Assembly (NCBI RefSeq): GCF_019753045.1
Contig: NZ_JAIELN010000002.1
Span: forward strand, 516,354 to 580,353
From: Hyphomicrobium sp.
Lineage (GTDB): Bacteria > Pseudomonadota > Alphaproteobacteria > Rhizobiales > Hyphomicrobiaceae
Direction of reading: 5' to 3'
Length of the DNA stretch: 64,000 nucleotides
Shown here: positions 44,333 through 53,003 of the stretch, piece by piece
Numbering within the stretch: the first letter of the stretch is position 1
Layout of the letters: the number at the start of each line of letters is the position of its first letter
Program-made: the position numbers and the translations under genes
Notes under the pieces: model-generated
Seen by the model: the letters and a program-made list of their open reading frames with translations, nothing else
What the model was told of the DNA's origin: nothing
Database searches by the model: none

Positions 44333-44883
44333 TGCGCATGCCCTCAGCTACGGCAGTCGCTTCCCCAAGAAATAGAGAAAACGAAACTAGCGCTAGTCTC
44401 GATGCTCAACAGTTTAAATCGGCGCTCGCTGAATTTCCGGCCGCAGTGACGGCCGTGACCTGCTGGAATGATCTAGGTGAACCGACCGGTGCCACACTTT
44501 CTGCGGTCTGTTCATTGTCTTTGGATCCACCCTTGATGCTTGCCTGCTTTGATCGGTCTTCCTCCACCCTCAAGGCACTCTCCCAAGAGGGCAAGCGTCT
44601 CCTTATTCATCTACTCGCTCAGGGCCAGGAAGCGGCCGCCGTTAAACTATCAGGCAAAGGGAACGATAAATTCTCTGAATTAAACTGGGCACCTACCGAA
44701 TTTGGACCGAGGCTTGAAGGTGCCTGCCGGACATTTGAATGTGAAGTCGACGCGTTGCTGACCGCGGGCGACCACGTGATTGTAGCTGCCCTCGTGCACA
44801 AAATCGAAGAGACGGTCCACCAACCGCTCCTTTATCACCGACGCGAACTATATGCCGTACCAGCGAAAAACGCGCTGCGATGA
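44332..44883 (+). CDS. NAD(P)H:flavin oxidoreductase (HpaC/flavin_reduct family), module B
   Basis: 183 residues, paralogous to 6843-7376: FKSALAEFPAAVTAVTCWND.GEPTGATLSAVCSLSLDPPLMLACF, LIHLLAQGQEAAAVKLSGKGNDKF, GDHVIVAALVHKI. It should deliver reduced FMN to the LLM enzyme two genes upstream. The start overlaps the amidohydrolase stop. Confidence 0.88.
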   Translation: MRMPSATAVASPRNRENETSASLDAQQFKSALAEFPAAVTAVTCWNDLGEPTGATLSAVCSLSLDPPLMLACFDRSSSTLKALSQEGKRLLIHLLAQGQEAAAVKLSGKGNDKFSELNWAPTEFGPRLEGACRTFECEVDALLTAGDHVIVAALVHKIEETVHQPLLYHRRELYAVPAKNALR

Positions 44884-44947
44884 TTTGATCAGTCGGCGGA
44901 AGTTCTTTCAGCGACGCAGCTAGAGTTCTCAATTTCTCGGTAGCACA

Positions 44948-45253
44948 ATGATCAGAGTCACTGTCATCTATGACCCCCCCGCCAATCCGGCCGCTTTTGA
45001 CGACCACTACCACAACATTCATGTCAAGCTCGTCGCTAAGATGCCCCGCCTGCAGTCGTTTTCGTTTAGTCGCGGGGCCGTTGAGAATAGCAATGCTGAG
45101 AGGCCGGCTCATCTGATCGCCTTCCTCGACTACGATTCAAAAGCGGATCTCGATGCTTCGTTGGAATCGGAGGAAGGCAGGGCGGCCGTTGCGGACGTGA
45201 GCAGGTTCGCGAGCGGCGGCGTTACCATTCTGACCGCTGCACTAAGCGACTGA
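44948..45253 (+). CDS. EthD-family dimeric alpha-beta barrel protein
   Basis: 101 residues. VTVIYDPPANPAAFDDHYHNIHVKLVAKMPRLQSFSFSRG is the EthD signature, with the conserved Tyr-His near HYHNIH. Members accompany oxidative degradation systems (for example the ethyl tert-butyl ether P450 operon) and are needed for, or stabilise, an unknown step. Module A has a NIPSNAP protein of the same fold in a comparable place. Confidence 0.85.
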   Translation: MIRVTVIYDPPANPAAFDDHYHNIHVKLVAKMPRLQSFSFSRGAVENSNAERPAHLIAFLDYDSKADLDASLESEEGRAAVADVSRFASGGVTILTAALSD

Positions 45254-45389
45254 CCCGGGAGGAAAGCGCTTTCTGAAGGACAAACGTCAGACAATCAGGA
45301 TCGCTTTGGTCTCTGTTCGCAGAGATGCCCCGCGAGGACTCGAAACGTAATTTGATTACACAGATGCAGGTAGCGAGGCCACTCCGAAC

Positions 45390-46901
45390 ATGATCGAACA
45401 ACCACTGAATGGGACGCAATTGGCGTCGAAGAAAACGATCGATTTTCTTTCGTCGACGCATAAATTGCTCATCGATGGAAACGACGTTTTGAGTGCTGCG
45501 GGCGAAACTCTTAGAACGTATGACCCTGCACTCAAAATAGCGCTGGCAGAGGTTCCGAACGCCAAAGCGGCAGACGTTGACGCAGCGGTAACCGCCGCTA
45601 CTTCAGCGCTTCATGGCAGTTGGCAAAAAATGTCGCCAATGGACCGATCGCAGATTCTGCTGCGGCTTGCCGATCTTATCGAACGCGACACGACGTGGAT
45701 TTCAGAAGTGGAGAGTCTCGACAGCGGTAAGCCGAAACATCAAATTGCCGCGGTCGACGTGCGCCTCGCCATAAACGCCCTTCGCTATTATGCGGGTTGG
45801 TGCACAAAGTTAGCAGGTGAAACGATACCCGCGAGCTCTCCGGAGTTGCTCGTCTATACGCGTCGCGAGCCGGTTGGTGTCGTCGCGGCAATCGTTCCGT
45901 GGAATTTTCCTTTGTGCCAGGCGTGCTTCAAGATTGCGCCGGCGCTCGCGGCCGGATGCACAGTCATTCTCAAGCCCGCCGAACAAACGCCTCTCTCGGC
46001 CTTAATCCTTGGAAGGTTAGCACTTGAAGCAGGCCTTCCTCCTGGGGTTCTCAACATTCTTACAGGAGATGGCGCAACAACGGGTCAGGCACTGGTCGAA
46101 CATCCGGGCGTCGCAAAAATTACATTCACCGGATCGGAAAGGGTCGGCAAGCATATCGCACGTATCGCATCGGCGACATTAAAACGTGTATCTCTCGAGC
46201 TGGGTGGTAAAAATCCGCACATCATTTTCGCTGACGGCGATGTCGATACTGCCGCAGTAACTGCTGCAGGCGCCATTTTCTTCTACGCGGGTCAAGTATG
46301 CTCTGCCGGCTCTCGCCTTATGGTCGAAGCAAAAGCCTTCGACCGGGTAGTCAATCAAGTGGTTTCGGAAGCCTCAAAACTGAAGATGGGTCATGGCCTT
46401 CACACCGAGACGACGCTCGGGCCGCTTATCTCCGAGGACCAACTTAAGCGGGTCAGTGGCTTCGTCGAACGCTCCAGAGATACGGGCATAGAAGTCGTGA
46501 CGGGGGGACGGCGCGGTCAGGGCACATTCGCTTCCGGCTCGTTTTATGAGCCCACCGTCCTAACCGGAGCTAAGGATACTGATGGGGTGGTAAGCGATGA
46601 GATCTTCGGACCCGTTTTAGCAATTCAGACGTTTGAGTCCTTCGACGAGCTAGTGAAACGAGCAAACACGACCAGCTATGGTTTGGCCGCTGGAATCTGG
46701 ACAAGCGACGTTGCGAAGGCGCATGCCGCAGCCGCAGCAATTCAAGCCGGCACGGTTTGGATCAATACTTACAATCAATTTGATGCCGCCGTCGGCTGGG
46801 GAGGCTTCAAGCAATCAGGTTACGGCAAGGATAATGGTCGGGAAGGGATTGAACAATATCTTCAGACTAAAACTGTCTGGGTCAATTACGCTAGGGGCTG
46901 A
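45390..46901 (+). CDS. NAD(P)-dependent aldehyde dehydrogenase (module B)
   Basis: 503 residues. PWNFPLCQACFKIAPALAAGCTVILKPAEQTP, catalytic Glu in LELGGKNPHIIFA, Cys in GQVCSAGSRLMVE. It would oxidise the aldehyde left after ring opening or deamidation. It is transcribed with the LLM-amidohydrolase-reductase run, though 136 nt separate it from the EthD gene. Confidence 0.93.
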   Translation: MIEQPLNGTQLASKKTIDFLSSTHKLLIDGNDVLSAAGETLRTYDPALKIALAEVPNAKAADVDAAVTAATSALHGSWQKMSPMDRSQILLRLADLIERDTTWISEVESLDSGKPKHQIAAVDVRLAINALRYYAGWCTKLAGETIPASSPELLVYTRREPVGVVAAIVPWNFPLCQACFKIAPALAAGCTVILKPAEQTPLSALILGRLALEAGLPPGVLNILTGDGATTGQALVEHPGVAKITFTGSERVGKHIARIASATLKRVSLELGGKNPHIIFADGDVDTAAVTAAGAIFFYAGQVCSAGSRLMVEAKAFDRVVNQVVSEASKLKMGHGLHTETTLGPLISEDQLKRVSGFVERSRDTGIEVVTGGRRGQGTFASGSFYEPTVLTGAKDTDGVVSDEIFGPVLAIQTFESFDELVKRANTTSYGLAAGIWTSDVAKAHAAAAAIQAGTVWINTYNQFDAAVGWGGFKQSGYGKDNGREGIEQYLQTKTVWVNYARG

Positions 46902-46976
46902 TTGACTTGAGCTTACCCAGCGGATGTTGATCGGCTTTCGCGCTCCGTCAAACGAGTATGATGTTAAGAAGTGCTA

Positions 46977-47249
46977 ATGAAAAAATTTATCATTGAACGT
47001 AATATCCCCGGCGTCGGCTGTTCTACCGCGGAGCAGCTTCGACAAGCAGCGGCCACTTCTAACGAGGCCTTGGCGAAATTATCACCGGATGTGCAGTGGC
47101 TGCACTCGTATGTCGCTGGCGATAGCACGTTTTGCGTTTATATCGCCAGAGATGAAGACGTAATTCGGAAGCACGCGGAACTTAGCGGTTTTCCCGCAAA
47201 CCGGATCATCGAGATAAGATCCGTAGTTGATCCTACGGCGGCCGACTAG
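46977..47249 (+). CDS. DUF4242 family protein
   Basis: About 90 residues from ATG 46977 (AAGAAG upstream). MKKFIIERNIPGVGCSTAEQL...VQWLHSYVAGDSTFCVYIARDEDVIRKHAELSGFPANRI is the DUF4242 pattern: a ferredoxin-like fold, some members metal-binding. It ends the module B gene run. Role unknown. Confidence 0.82.
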   Translation: MKKFIIERNIPGVGCSTAEQLRQAAATSNEALAKLSPDVQWLHSYVAGDSTFCVYIARDEDVIRKHAELSGFPANRIIEIRSVVDPTAAD

Positions 47250-47337
47250 ACGCTTTGTTTTTTGGCAATTAACGGTGTGGAGCGCTGGAAGAAGATCGGC
47301 CGCGCTTTTGAAAAGTGATCTAAGAGCACCTCTGCCC

Positions 47338-48033
47338 TTAATCGTCCAAGCTACCGTGATGAACGACTTCTCTGATGCCCTGTGGGCAACAGGCGAATAG
47401 GATAAGGTGTCCGTCATCCTCAAATCCAATAAAGCCTCGGTCAAAAAGGTGATCGATGGTCGGGAGTGAGGAGGAGACCGTTCTCACCGTTCAACCGCGC
47501 GTCGTTGCTGGCGTCCCGCCATGGCTTGCAATGGCTTGCAACTAGATGGGTTGGGTGTCGACGGCCGTAACTCGACACCGGGATTCTATTCGGGCCACGT
47601 GGTCACGAAAAAATCCCTGTCCACGCCTTGCCCGAACCAACGCAAGCCGATCGGTCTCGGCAATCGTCACCTCATCTTCAATCTGGCGCTCGATCTTCTT
47701 TTCCCAACCGTCCAGATCATCGGCTGCGACAGGCTCAATCGCTGCGCCCGCTACACGAATAGCATCTACCTCTGCGCCGATCAGTCCGAACAGCACCTCG
47801 GCAAGTATCTCCGGGATCTCAGCCAAATAAATTGATTGCAGTCCCTTAGCTTGAAGCGGGGAGTATTTATTTGGAAGCAATGGTCTGAGGAGATCGATGT
47901 GATCTTTTGGTCGGATTTGATTGAGGAGCTGGGTGAAAGTGACTAACACCCGCCAACCAACATCCTCCCAATGCACCTGCAGTGACAAATTCTGAAGGCT
48001 TTGGGCTTTCCCAAAAAACTTGCTTCCAAACAT
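47338..48033 (-). pseudogene. HNH endonuclease gene broken by a frameshift
   Basis: From ATG 48033 the frame encodes about 163 residues ending RRGQGFFRDHVARIESRCRVTAVDTQP, the start of an HNH nuclease domain, then a stop. The next frame continues the domain with HCKPWRDASNDARLNGENGL then LLTP. A further shift gives TIDHLFDRGFIGFEDDGHLI and a stop at 47338. Read together these are a typical HNH endonuclease C-terminus (R.GQ..FR..V...CRVTG....LIASH.KPWR...N.ERL...NGL.L....D.LFD.G.I.F.D.G). At least two frameshifts make it inactive. It lies 75 nt downstream of the integrase, on the same strand, as restriction or defence genes often do. Confidence 0.8.
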
Positions 48034-48107
48034 GCTCGCTTGGGGATCGTTCTTCTGGTCTGTTTGTTCGACCTCGCCCTAAGACGATTGTTGAATTTCA
48101 ACGAAAC

Positions 48108-50066
48108 TTAGAGTGTGGCGTTTGTTGGCGCGGCGTAATTGGCGATGTTTTGCGCTGGAGGAAAGCTTACGCCATCGTAGGCGATCTTCTGAAGCGCTTC
48201 ATTCAAAGTCGCGAGATAATAGCCGCTGCCGTATTCTCGGGATACGCCATTCTCGCCGTGCCCCTGAATGGCGTCGCGCACCTCTTTCAGTATATGCGCG
48301 TTGCGCAAGGCATCTTCAACATTATGCCGTAGGCTGTGAAACCGCACGCCTCGTCGCGATACACCAATGGATTCTCGAAACCGCTTGAAGTATTTCGAAA
48401 ACTGTTTCGACCAAGAGCCATCATCCTTGGCCTTTTCGTACTCTGGAAAGAGCCGCGTCGATCCCGACGCGCGTCGAAATTCGAGGAAGTCTTCAAAACC
48501 AAGATCGAAGAGCATTTTATGTATCGGGATGGCGCGCTGGCTTGAAGAGGTCTTAAGCGACTTCTCTTCGTGAGTATCAACCGCTTCTTCGTCGGACGGA
48601 TCAATGCCGATAGGGGTGACATCGAAGTAGTGGATTCCGTCCTTCTCTTTGACGTCCGTGATTTGCAGCTGAATGATTTCGCCCAGACGCATGCCCGAGA
48701 AAAGGCCGATGAGTGGGACCCAGAACTTCGCCGATCGTCGAAGGACGGATTGGCCGGGCTGCTTCCAATGGGTTTCGGACTGACACCCAATATAAATAGG
48801 AGCGGCAAACATCCGATTGAGCTCCTCGATGGTCCAGGGATGTACCTTCTTGCCCTGACGTCTATTCTTGCGACGTTGAATGCTCTGGTCGGAAACAGGA
48901 TTTACAACGTCTGCGGTTCGCGTCTTGGCCCACTCGAAGAGCAACGAAACAGATCCGATCTTGTCGTTGATTGTGAGCGGGCTCAGAAGCTCAACATCCT
49001 GCCCTTTGTTGCGAAGTTCCGTCGCTTTCTCGGCCGCTTCTGTCAACGAAAGCTTCTTGAATGGAGCTTTCTGGCGATAGACTGGAAGAGCAGACTGGAC
49101 GTCTTTGAATTTTACGCCATCTTCCTGACCATATGAATTGATCGGCCGGTCACCACATATCTCTAGGAACTCTCGTATTTCGGCGCGCTTGCGCAATGTT
49201 GTTTTGGGCGGCCAATCGCGCTCTCTTGCCATCGTATCGATGTACTTCTCCGCCAGGACCGAAGCGATTTCTGCTGGACTGGCTTTTGGCTTTCGTTCCT
49301 TCACGTCCACAGCGACGTCTTGAGACACGATGCCGTCAAAGGTCGCCTCATTGCCCGCCGTCATGTCTTCGAGTGCTTTAATCTCGGTTTGCAGGAGCTT
49401 GCGCAGTAAGCGATTGCGATCGGCGTCGCTAAGGCTGAGTTGTTGCGAACTCAAAAGCGCAGCAGCGCTCTCCTCGATGCCGCAAATGTCACCCAGGTCG
49501 TAGTAACGGCGGAGCTTTTGAAGTCGCTCCTTCCGAGCGAAGTAAACGCAATAAAGGAATACCTCCTCGAGTACCGGTTCCTCCATAAGGAGTGCGTAAT
49601 AGCTGTACGACTGACCATTGCGCTGCTGCCAGTCGTTCGCCGGATGCTTGATGAGATCGCCCGACCAAAACGCTTCTTCATTGTCGCGGGTTCTGCGCCA
49701 AAGATCGCTGCGCCAATCGAAGTCATTCTCGTAAATGCTGAGGTAGTGGCTGTCGGCTATTTTTCGAAGGAGGGCCGGAGTAAGAGGCGCAGCGGTCGGG
49801 TTCGAGGCGCTGGGGTCTGTCGGGGTGCCGGCCGGGGCAATTGGCAGATTGTCTTCCCGCCGCCATTGATCAAAGCGAAGTTCAATTTCGGCATGCGTTG
49901 CGGCGTAGACTTTTTCAGCGCTCCTGCGATCAGGAGTTCGGAGCGATTTCCAGACTTGTTTCCGTCGCCCAGGAGCACGCAACTCCAGCGGGACGTCGCG
50001 CTTGTAATACCAGTTTTGGGAACCGGAGCGACGAGTGAGGAAGGAATATTTGGCCATGTCGGACAT
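48108..50066 (-). CDS. Tyrosine-type site-specific integrase of the tRNA-Glu island
   Basis: About 652 residues. The N-terminal segment (AKYSFLTRRSGSQNWYYKRDVPLELR...GRRKQVWKSLRTPDRRSAEKVYA) resembles DUF6538-type domains of long integrases. The catalytic domain has Arg I in GLFSGMRLGEIIQLQ, HSLRHN, GHGENGVSREYGSGY with the nucleophilic Tyr near YGSGYYLATL. ATG 50066 or 50057 are the likely starts; the frame is open to 50123. Its 5' end is about 90 nt from the 3' end of tRNA-Glu, the usual place for the integrase of a tRNA-targeting island. Confidence 0.9.
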   Translation of the reverse strand: MSDMAKYSFLTRRSGSQNWYYKRDVPLELRAPGRRKQVWKSLRTPDRRSAEKVYAATHAEIELRFDQWRREDNLPIAPAGTPTDPSASNPTAAPLTPALLRKIADSHYLSIYENDFDWRSDLWRRTRDNEEAFWSGDLIKHPANDWQQRNGQSYSYYALLMEEPVLEEVFLYCVYFARKERLQKLRRYYDLGDICGIEESAAALLSSQQLSLSDADRNRLLRKLLQTEIKALEDMTAGNEATFDGIVSQDVAVDVKERKPKASPAEIASVLAEKYIDTMARERDWPPKTTLRKRAEIREFLEICGDRPINSYGQEDGVKFKDVQSALPVYRQKAPFKKLSLTEAAEKATELRNKGQDVELLSPLTINDKIGSVSLLFEWAKTRTADVVNPVSDQSIQRRKNRRQGKKVHPWTIEELNRMFAAPIYIGCQSETHWKQPGQSVLRRSAKFWVPLIGLFSGMRLGEIIQLQITDVKEKDGIHYFDVTPIGIDPSDEEAVDTHEEKSLKTSSSQRAIPIHKMLFDLGFEDFLEFRRASGSTRLFPEYEKAKDDGSWSKQFSKYFKRFRESIGVSRRGVRFHSLRHNVEDALRNAHILKEVRDAIQGHGENGVSREYGSGYYLATLNEALQKIAYDGVSFPPAQNIANYAAPTNATL

Positions 50067-50154
50067 GCTCGATTCGTAGCAACAAATCGTAGCAGTCGAG
50101 TAAAGAAAGCCCTTGTTTCTCAATGGCTTCTATAAAATCAATGGCTTAGCTTGA

Positions 50155-50174
50155 ATTGGCGCCCCGTAGGGGAC
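50155..50174. repeat. Attachment-site repeat, tRNA-proximal end of the island
   Basis: Same 20 bp as 4628-4647. It covers the CCA, discriminator, acceptor strand and beginning of the T-arm of tRNA-Glu, plus two flanking bases. Confidence 0.85.
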
Positions 50175-50232
50175 TCGAACCCCTGTTGCCCACGTGAGAG
50201 GCGGGTGTCCTGGGCCACTAGACGAACGGGGC
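50157..50232 (-). tRNA. tRNA-Glu (anticodon CTC)
   Basis: 76 nt with encoded CCA. The acceptor arms GCCCCGT and ACGGGGC pair perfectly. The D-arm contains CTAGTGGCCCAGGA, the anticodon loop CTCTCAC presents CTC, and the T-arm has GGGGTTCGAGTCCCC. Discriminator G. It remains intact beside the integrase, as the insertion regenerated its 3' end. Confidence 0.97.
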
Positions 50233-50361
50233 AGGCGCAAAGGACGTGTAGTCGAGTGTTCGCGGCCGATCAAGCCCAGAAGCGCGTGGCAATTACAACC
50301 TGGACAGGCGCTTGAGAACGCCCGCGCGGGAAGAGAGACGGCAAGCCTATGACCTTACCTG

Positions 50362-50739
50362 CTAATTGCGCGGCACCGATTCCACCGGCTTCACTTCGGC
50401 AACACGTTGTCCTGTTTCGATGTCGACGATCGCAATCCCCGGGCCGCTCGGCCCCTCATGGTGGACGGCGAGCCGGTTGCCCGACAATGAAACAGACACG
50501 ATCCGCGCACCCTTTGGAATTTCCAGCGAAAGCGTCGCACCGGGCGAAACGGTGACCGTCCGCGATGTTTGTGCGCCGCCCGAGCCCCCCGAAGCGAGGC
50601 CAATCACCTTCACCGCAACGGCTCCGAGCCCAACAAGAATAAGCGCGGCAAGTCCACCGACGACGATCTTGAGATTGCGCTGGAGGCGCTGTTCGCGCAT
50701 CAAGTCGGCCGAGGATGTCTGCGGCTGATCGTTAGTCAT
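50362..50739 (-). CDS. Conserved single-pass membrane protein (DUF6476-like)
   Basis: 125 residues from ATG 50739. A cytoplasmic N-terminus (MTNDQPQTSSADLMREQRLQR) precedes one transmembrane helix (NLKIVVGGLAALILVGLGAVAVKVIGLA). A periplasmic beta-rich domain follows (SPGATLSLEIPKGARIVSVSLSGNRLAVHHEGPSGPGIAIVDIETGQ). I associate this layout with the DUF6476 group of alphaproteobacteria, from memory. It is divergent from rluD, 33 nt apart, so they share a promoter region. Confidence 0.75.
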   Translation of the reverse strand: MTNDQPQTSSADLMREQRLQRNLKIVVGGLAALILVGLGAVAVKVIGLASGGSGGAQTSRTVTVSPGATLSLEIPKGARIVSVSLSGNRLAVHHEGPSGPGIAIVDIETGQRVAEVKPVESVPRN

Positions 50740-50772
50740 CGCGAGAATTTCTTTCTGATAGTTACGAGCGCC

Positions 50773-51825
50773 GTGCCCATCGACGAACAAAAACAGAGCC
50801 TCATCGAGGTTGTCGCAGGCCCCGAAGATGCTGGCCAACGGGTCGATCGTTGGCTCGCCTCGAAGCTTGATGGGGTGAGCCGCGCCCGCGTCCAGTCTCT
50901 CATACGCGATGGCCACGTCCGCGCGGGCGAGACGATAGGGGAGCCGCGCACACCGGTCAAACCAGGCGCCGTCTATACAGTCACCCTGCCGCAGGCGGAA
51001 GATACCGGCGTCGAGGGCGAAGATGTGCCGCTCGACATCGTCTACGAAGACGACGATCTGATCGTGATCGACAAGCCAGCCGGCCTCGTCGTGCACCCGT
51101 CAGCCGGGCACGCATCGGGAACGCTGGTCAACGCTTTGATTGCCCATTGCGGCGATAGCCTCTCCGGTATTGGCGGCGTCAAGCGGCCCGGCATCGTGCA
51201 TCGGCTGGATAAGGACACGTCGGGCCTGCTCGTGGTCGCCAAGTCGGACGCGGCGCACCAGGGCTTGGCCGAACAGTTTCAGAGCCACGGCCGCGACGGT
51301 CGGCTCCATCGCAGCTACTTGGCTTTTGTATGGGGCAAGCTTTCGCTACCTGCCGGTTCAATCGACGCCCGTCTCGGACGAAGCCGCGCCAACCGGATGA
51401 AAATCGCGGTAACGCGAGGCATCGTCGGCCGCAGCGCCAAGACGCATTATGAGGTGATCGACGTATTCCCCGGAGAAACGCCGGGAGGCGACGTGTCGCT
51501 CCTGCGCCTCGTGCTGGAAACCGGCAGGACGCACCAGATCCGCGTGCATCTGGCGCATATCGGCCATCCTGTTCTGGGAGATCCGACCTACGGCACCGGA
51601 TTCAAGACGCGCCTTGGGGCGCTTTCCGGCAAGGCGAAAGACGTGGCATCAAGCCTGACGCGACAGGCGCTTCACGCCGCTGAACTCGAGTTCGAGCATC
51701 CGATTTCGGGCAAAAAGCTTAAGTTTAGCAGTAAATTGCCAGCCGACCTTGAACAGCTTGGAGAGGCGTTGAAGCCTACTCACGTCAAACCGACGGAAAA
51801 GAAGCGCAGCCGTCGTTTGAAGTAA
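50773..51825 (+). CDS. rluD: Ribosomal large subunit pseudouridine synthase (RluD-type)
   Basis: About 350 residues. N-terminal S4 domain (QRVDRWLASKLDGVSRARVQSLIRDGHV), then the RluA-family catalytic core: DDDLIVIDKPAGLVVHPSAGH, catalytic Asp in VHRLDKDTSGLLVVAK, and LETGRTHQIRVHLAHIGHPVLGDPTYG. It makes pseudouridines in helix 69 of 23S rRNA if a true RluD. GTG 50773 gives a normal N-terminus; the frame is open further upstream but overlaps the divergent gene. Confidence 0.93.
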   Translation: MPIDEQKQSLIEVVAGPEDAGQRVDRWLASKLDGVSRARVQSLIRDGHVRAGETIGEPRTPVKPGAVYTVTLPQAEDTGVEGEDVPLDIVYEDDDLIVIDKPAGLVVHPSAGHASGTLVNALIAHCGDSLSGIGGVKRPGIVHRLDKDTSGLLVVAKSDAAHQGLAEQFQSHGRDGRLHRSYLAFVWGKLSLPAGSIDARLGRSRANRMKIAVTRGIVGRSAKTHYEVIDVFPGETPGGDVSLLRLVLETGRTHQIRVHLAHIGHPVLGDPTYGTGFKTRLGALSGKAKDVASSLTRQALHAAELEFEHPISGKKLKFSSKLPADLEQLGEALKPTHVKPTEKKRSRRLK

Positions 51826-52003
51826 GGCGGTGTTGAGATGTGGGTAATCGTCACGGCCGTTCAAGAGGAAGTGACGGGAACCCCTAGTGAATTCCTAGAT
51901 TTCACTACTATGTAACACCAGACGTTGGGGGAGCGTACAGACTCCCACAGTCTGAAGGGAGCACGGGCCGAACCGGAAACGGGAGAAGGTCCGGCAGAGG
52001 GCA

Positions 52004-52909
52004 ATGGCATCTAAAGGTCTTCCATCACTGGCCGGCGGTTCGCTGGGTCTCACGCGGTATCTGGAAGAGATTCGCAAATTTCCGATGCTCGCGCCTGACG
52101 AGGAATTTATGCTCGCCAAGCGCTGGCAGGAACATCAGGATTCGGACGCCGCCGAAAAGCTCGTGACGTCGCACTTGCGTCTCGTCGCGCGCATCGCGAT
52201 GGGTTATCGCGGCTACGGCTTGCCGATCGGCGAAGTCATATCTGAAGGAAACGTCGGCCTGATGCAGGCCGTCAAACGCTTCGATCCCGACAAGGGCTTT
52301 CGCCTCGCAACATATGCGATGTGGTGGATTCGCGCGTCGATTCAAGAGTACATCCTGCGTTCGTGGAGCCTTGTGAAGATGGGCACCACCGCCGCGCAGA
52401 AGAAGCTCTTCTTCAATTTGCGGCGCGCGAAAAGCCAGCTCCAGGCGCTCGATGACGGCGATCTGAAGCCCGAGCACGTCAAGACGATCGCGACGAAGCT
52501 CGGCGTGCCCGAGGAAGACGTGGTGAATATGAATCGCCGCCTCGGTGGCGACGCATCCCTCAACGCGCCCATTCGCGCTGAATCGGAATCGGGCGAATGG
52601 CAGGATTGGCTCGTTGACGATACGCCGACCCAGGAAGATCGCCTCGTCGAGGACGAAGAACTGCAGCGGCGCAAGTCGTATCTTTCGTCGGCTATGGCGG
52701 TCCTCAACGATCGCGAGCGCCGTGTGTTCGAGGCTCGAAGGCTGACCGAGGACCCCGCAACGCTCGAGCAGTTGTCGGAAGAATTTGGCGTCAGCCGCGA
52801 GCGCATCCGGCAGATTGAGGTCAGGGCGTTCGAAAAGGTGCAGAAGGCGGTAACGTCGACAGCGCGGCAGGCGGAAGCGCCTGCGGCGCTCGAAGGCGCC
52901 CACCACTGA
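52004..52909 (+). CDS. rpoH: RNA polymerase sigma factor RpoH (sigma-32)
   Basis: 301 residues. Region 2 is complete (AEKLVTSHLRLVARIAMGYRGYGLPIGEVISEGNVGLMQAVKRFDPDKGFRLATYAMWWIRASIQEYILRSW). The RpoH box is present as QKKLFFNLRR near residue 130. Region 4 has the HTH LEQLSEEFGVSRERIRQIEVRAFEKVQ. It directs heat-shock transcription. ATG 52004 follows a 178-nt leader with no other gene. Confidence 0.96.
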   Translation: MASKGLPSLAGGSLGLTRYLEEIRKFPMLAPDEEFMLAKRWQEHQDSDAAEKLVTSHLRLVARIAMGYRGYGLPIGEVISEGNVGLMQAVKRFDPDKGFRLATYAMWWIRASIQEYILRSWSLVKMGTTAAQKKLFFNLRRAKSQLQALDDGDLKPEHVKTIATKLGVPEEDVVNMNRRLGGDASLNAPIRAESESGEWQDWLVDDTPTQEDRLVEDEELQRRKSYLSSAMAVLNDRERRVFEARRLTEDPATLEQLSEEFGVSRERIRQIEVRAFEKVQKAVTSTARQAEAPAALEGAHH

Positions 52910-53003
52910 CGCATTACCAGCCTTGACGGGATCGTTTAAGGCGCATACCCGCTTATCTCTGTAAGCTTCACATGGCGGCGCCGACCGGTGCCGCCATTGC
53001 CTT

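Larger units (their letters stand above)
4628..50174. mobile_element. Composite integrative genomic island at tRNA-Glu (about 45.5 kb)
   Basis: The element is bounded by a 20-bp direct repeat derived from the tRNA-Glu 3' end. A tyrosine integrase gene is adjacent to the intact tRNA at the right end. The cargo includes two LLM-monooxygenase catabolic modules, a primase/helicase replication block and a second recombinase. A scrambled integrase remnant (34623-34840) and decayed defence-like genes indicate that several elements have been combined. No conjugation or T4SS genes were seen, so it may depend on helper functions for transfer or be immobile now. Confidence 0.78.
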
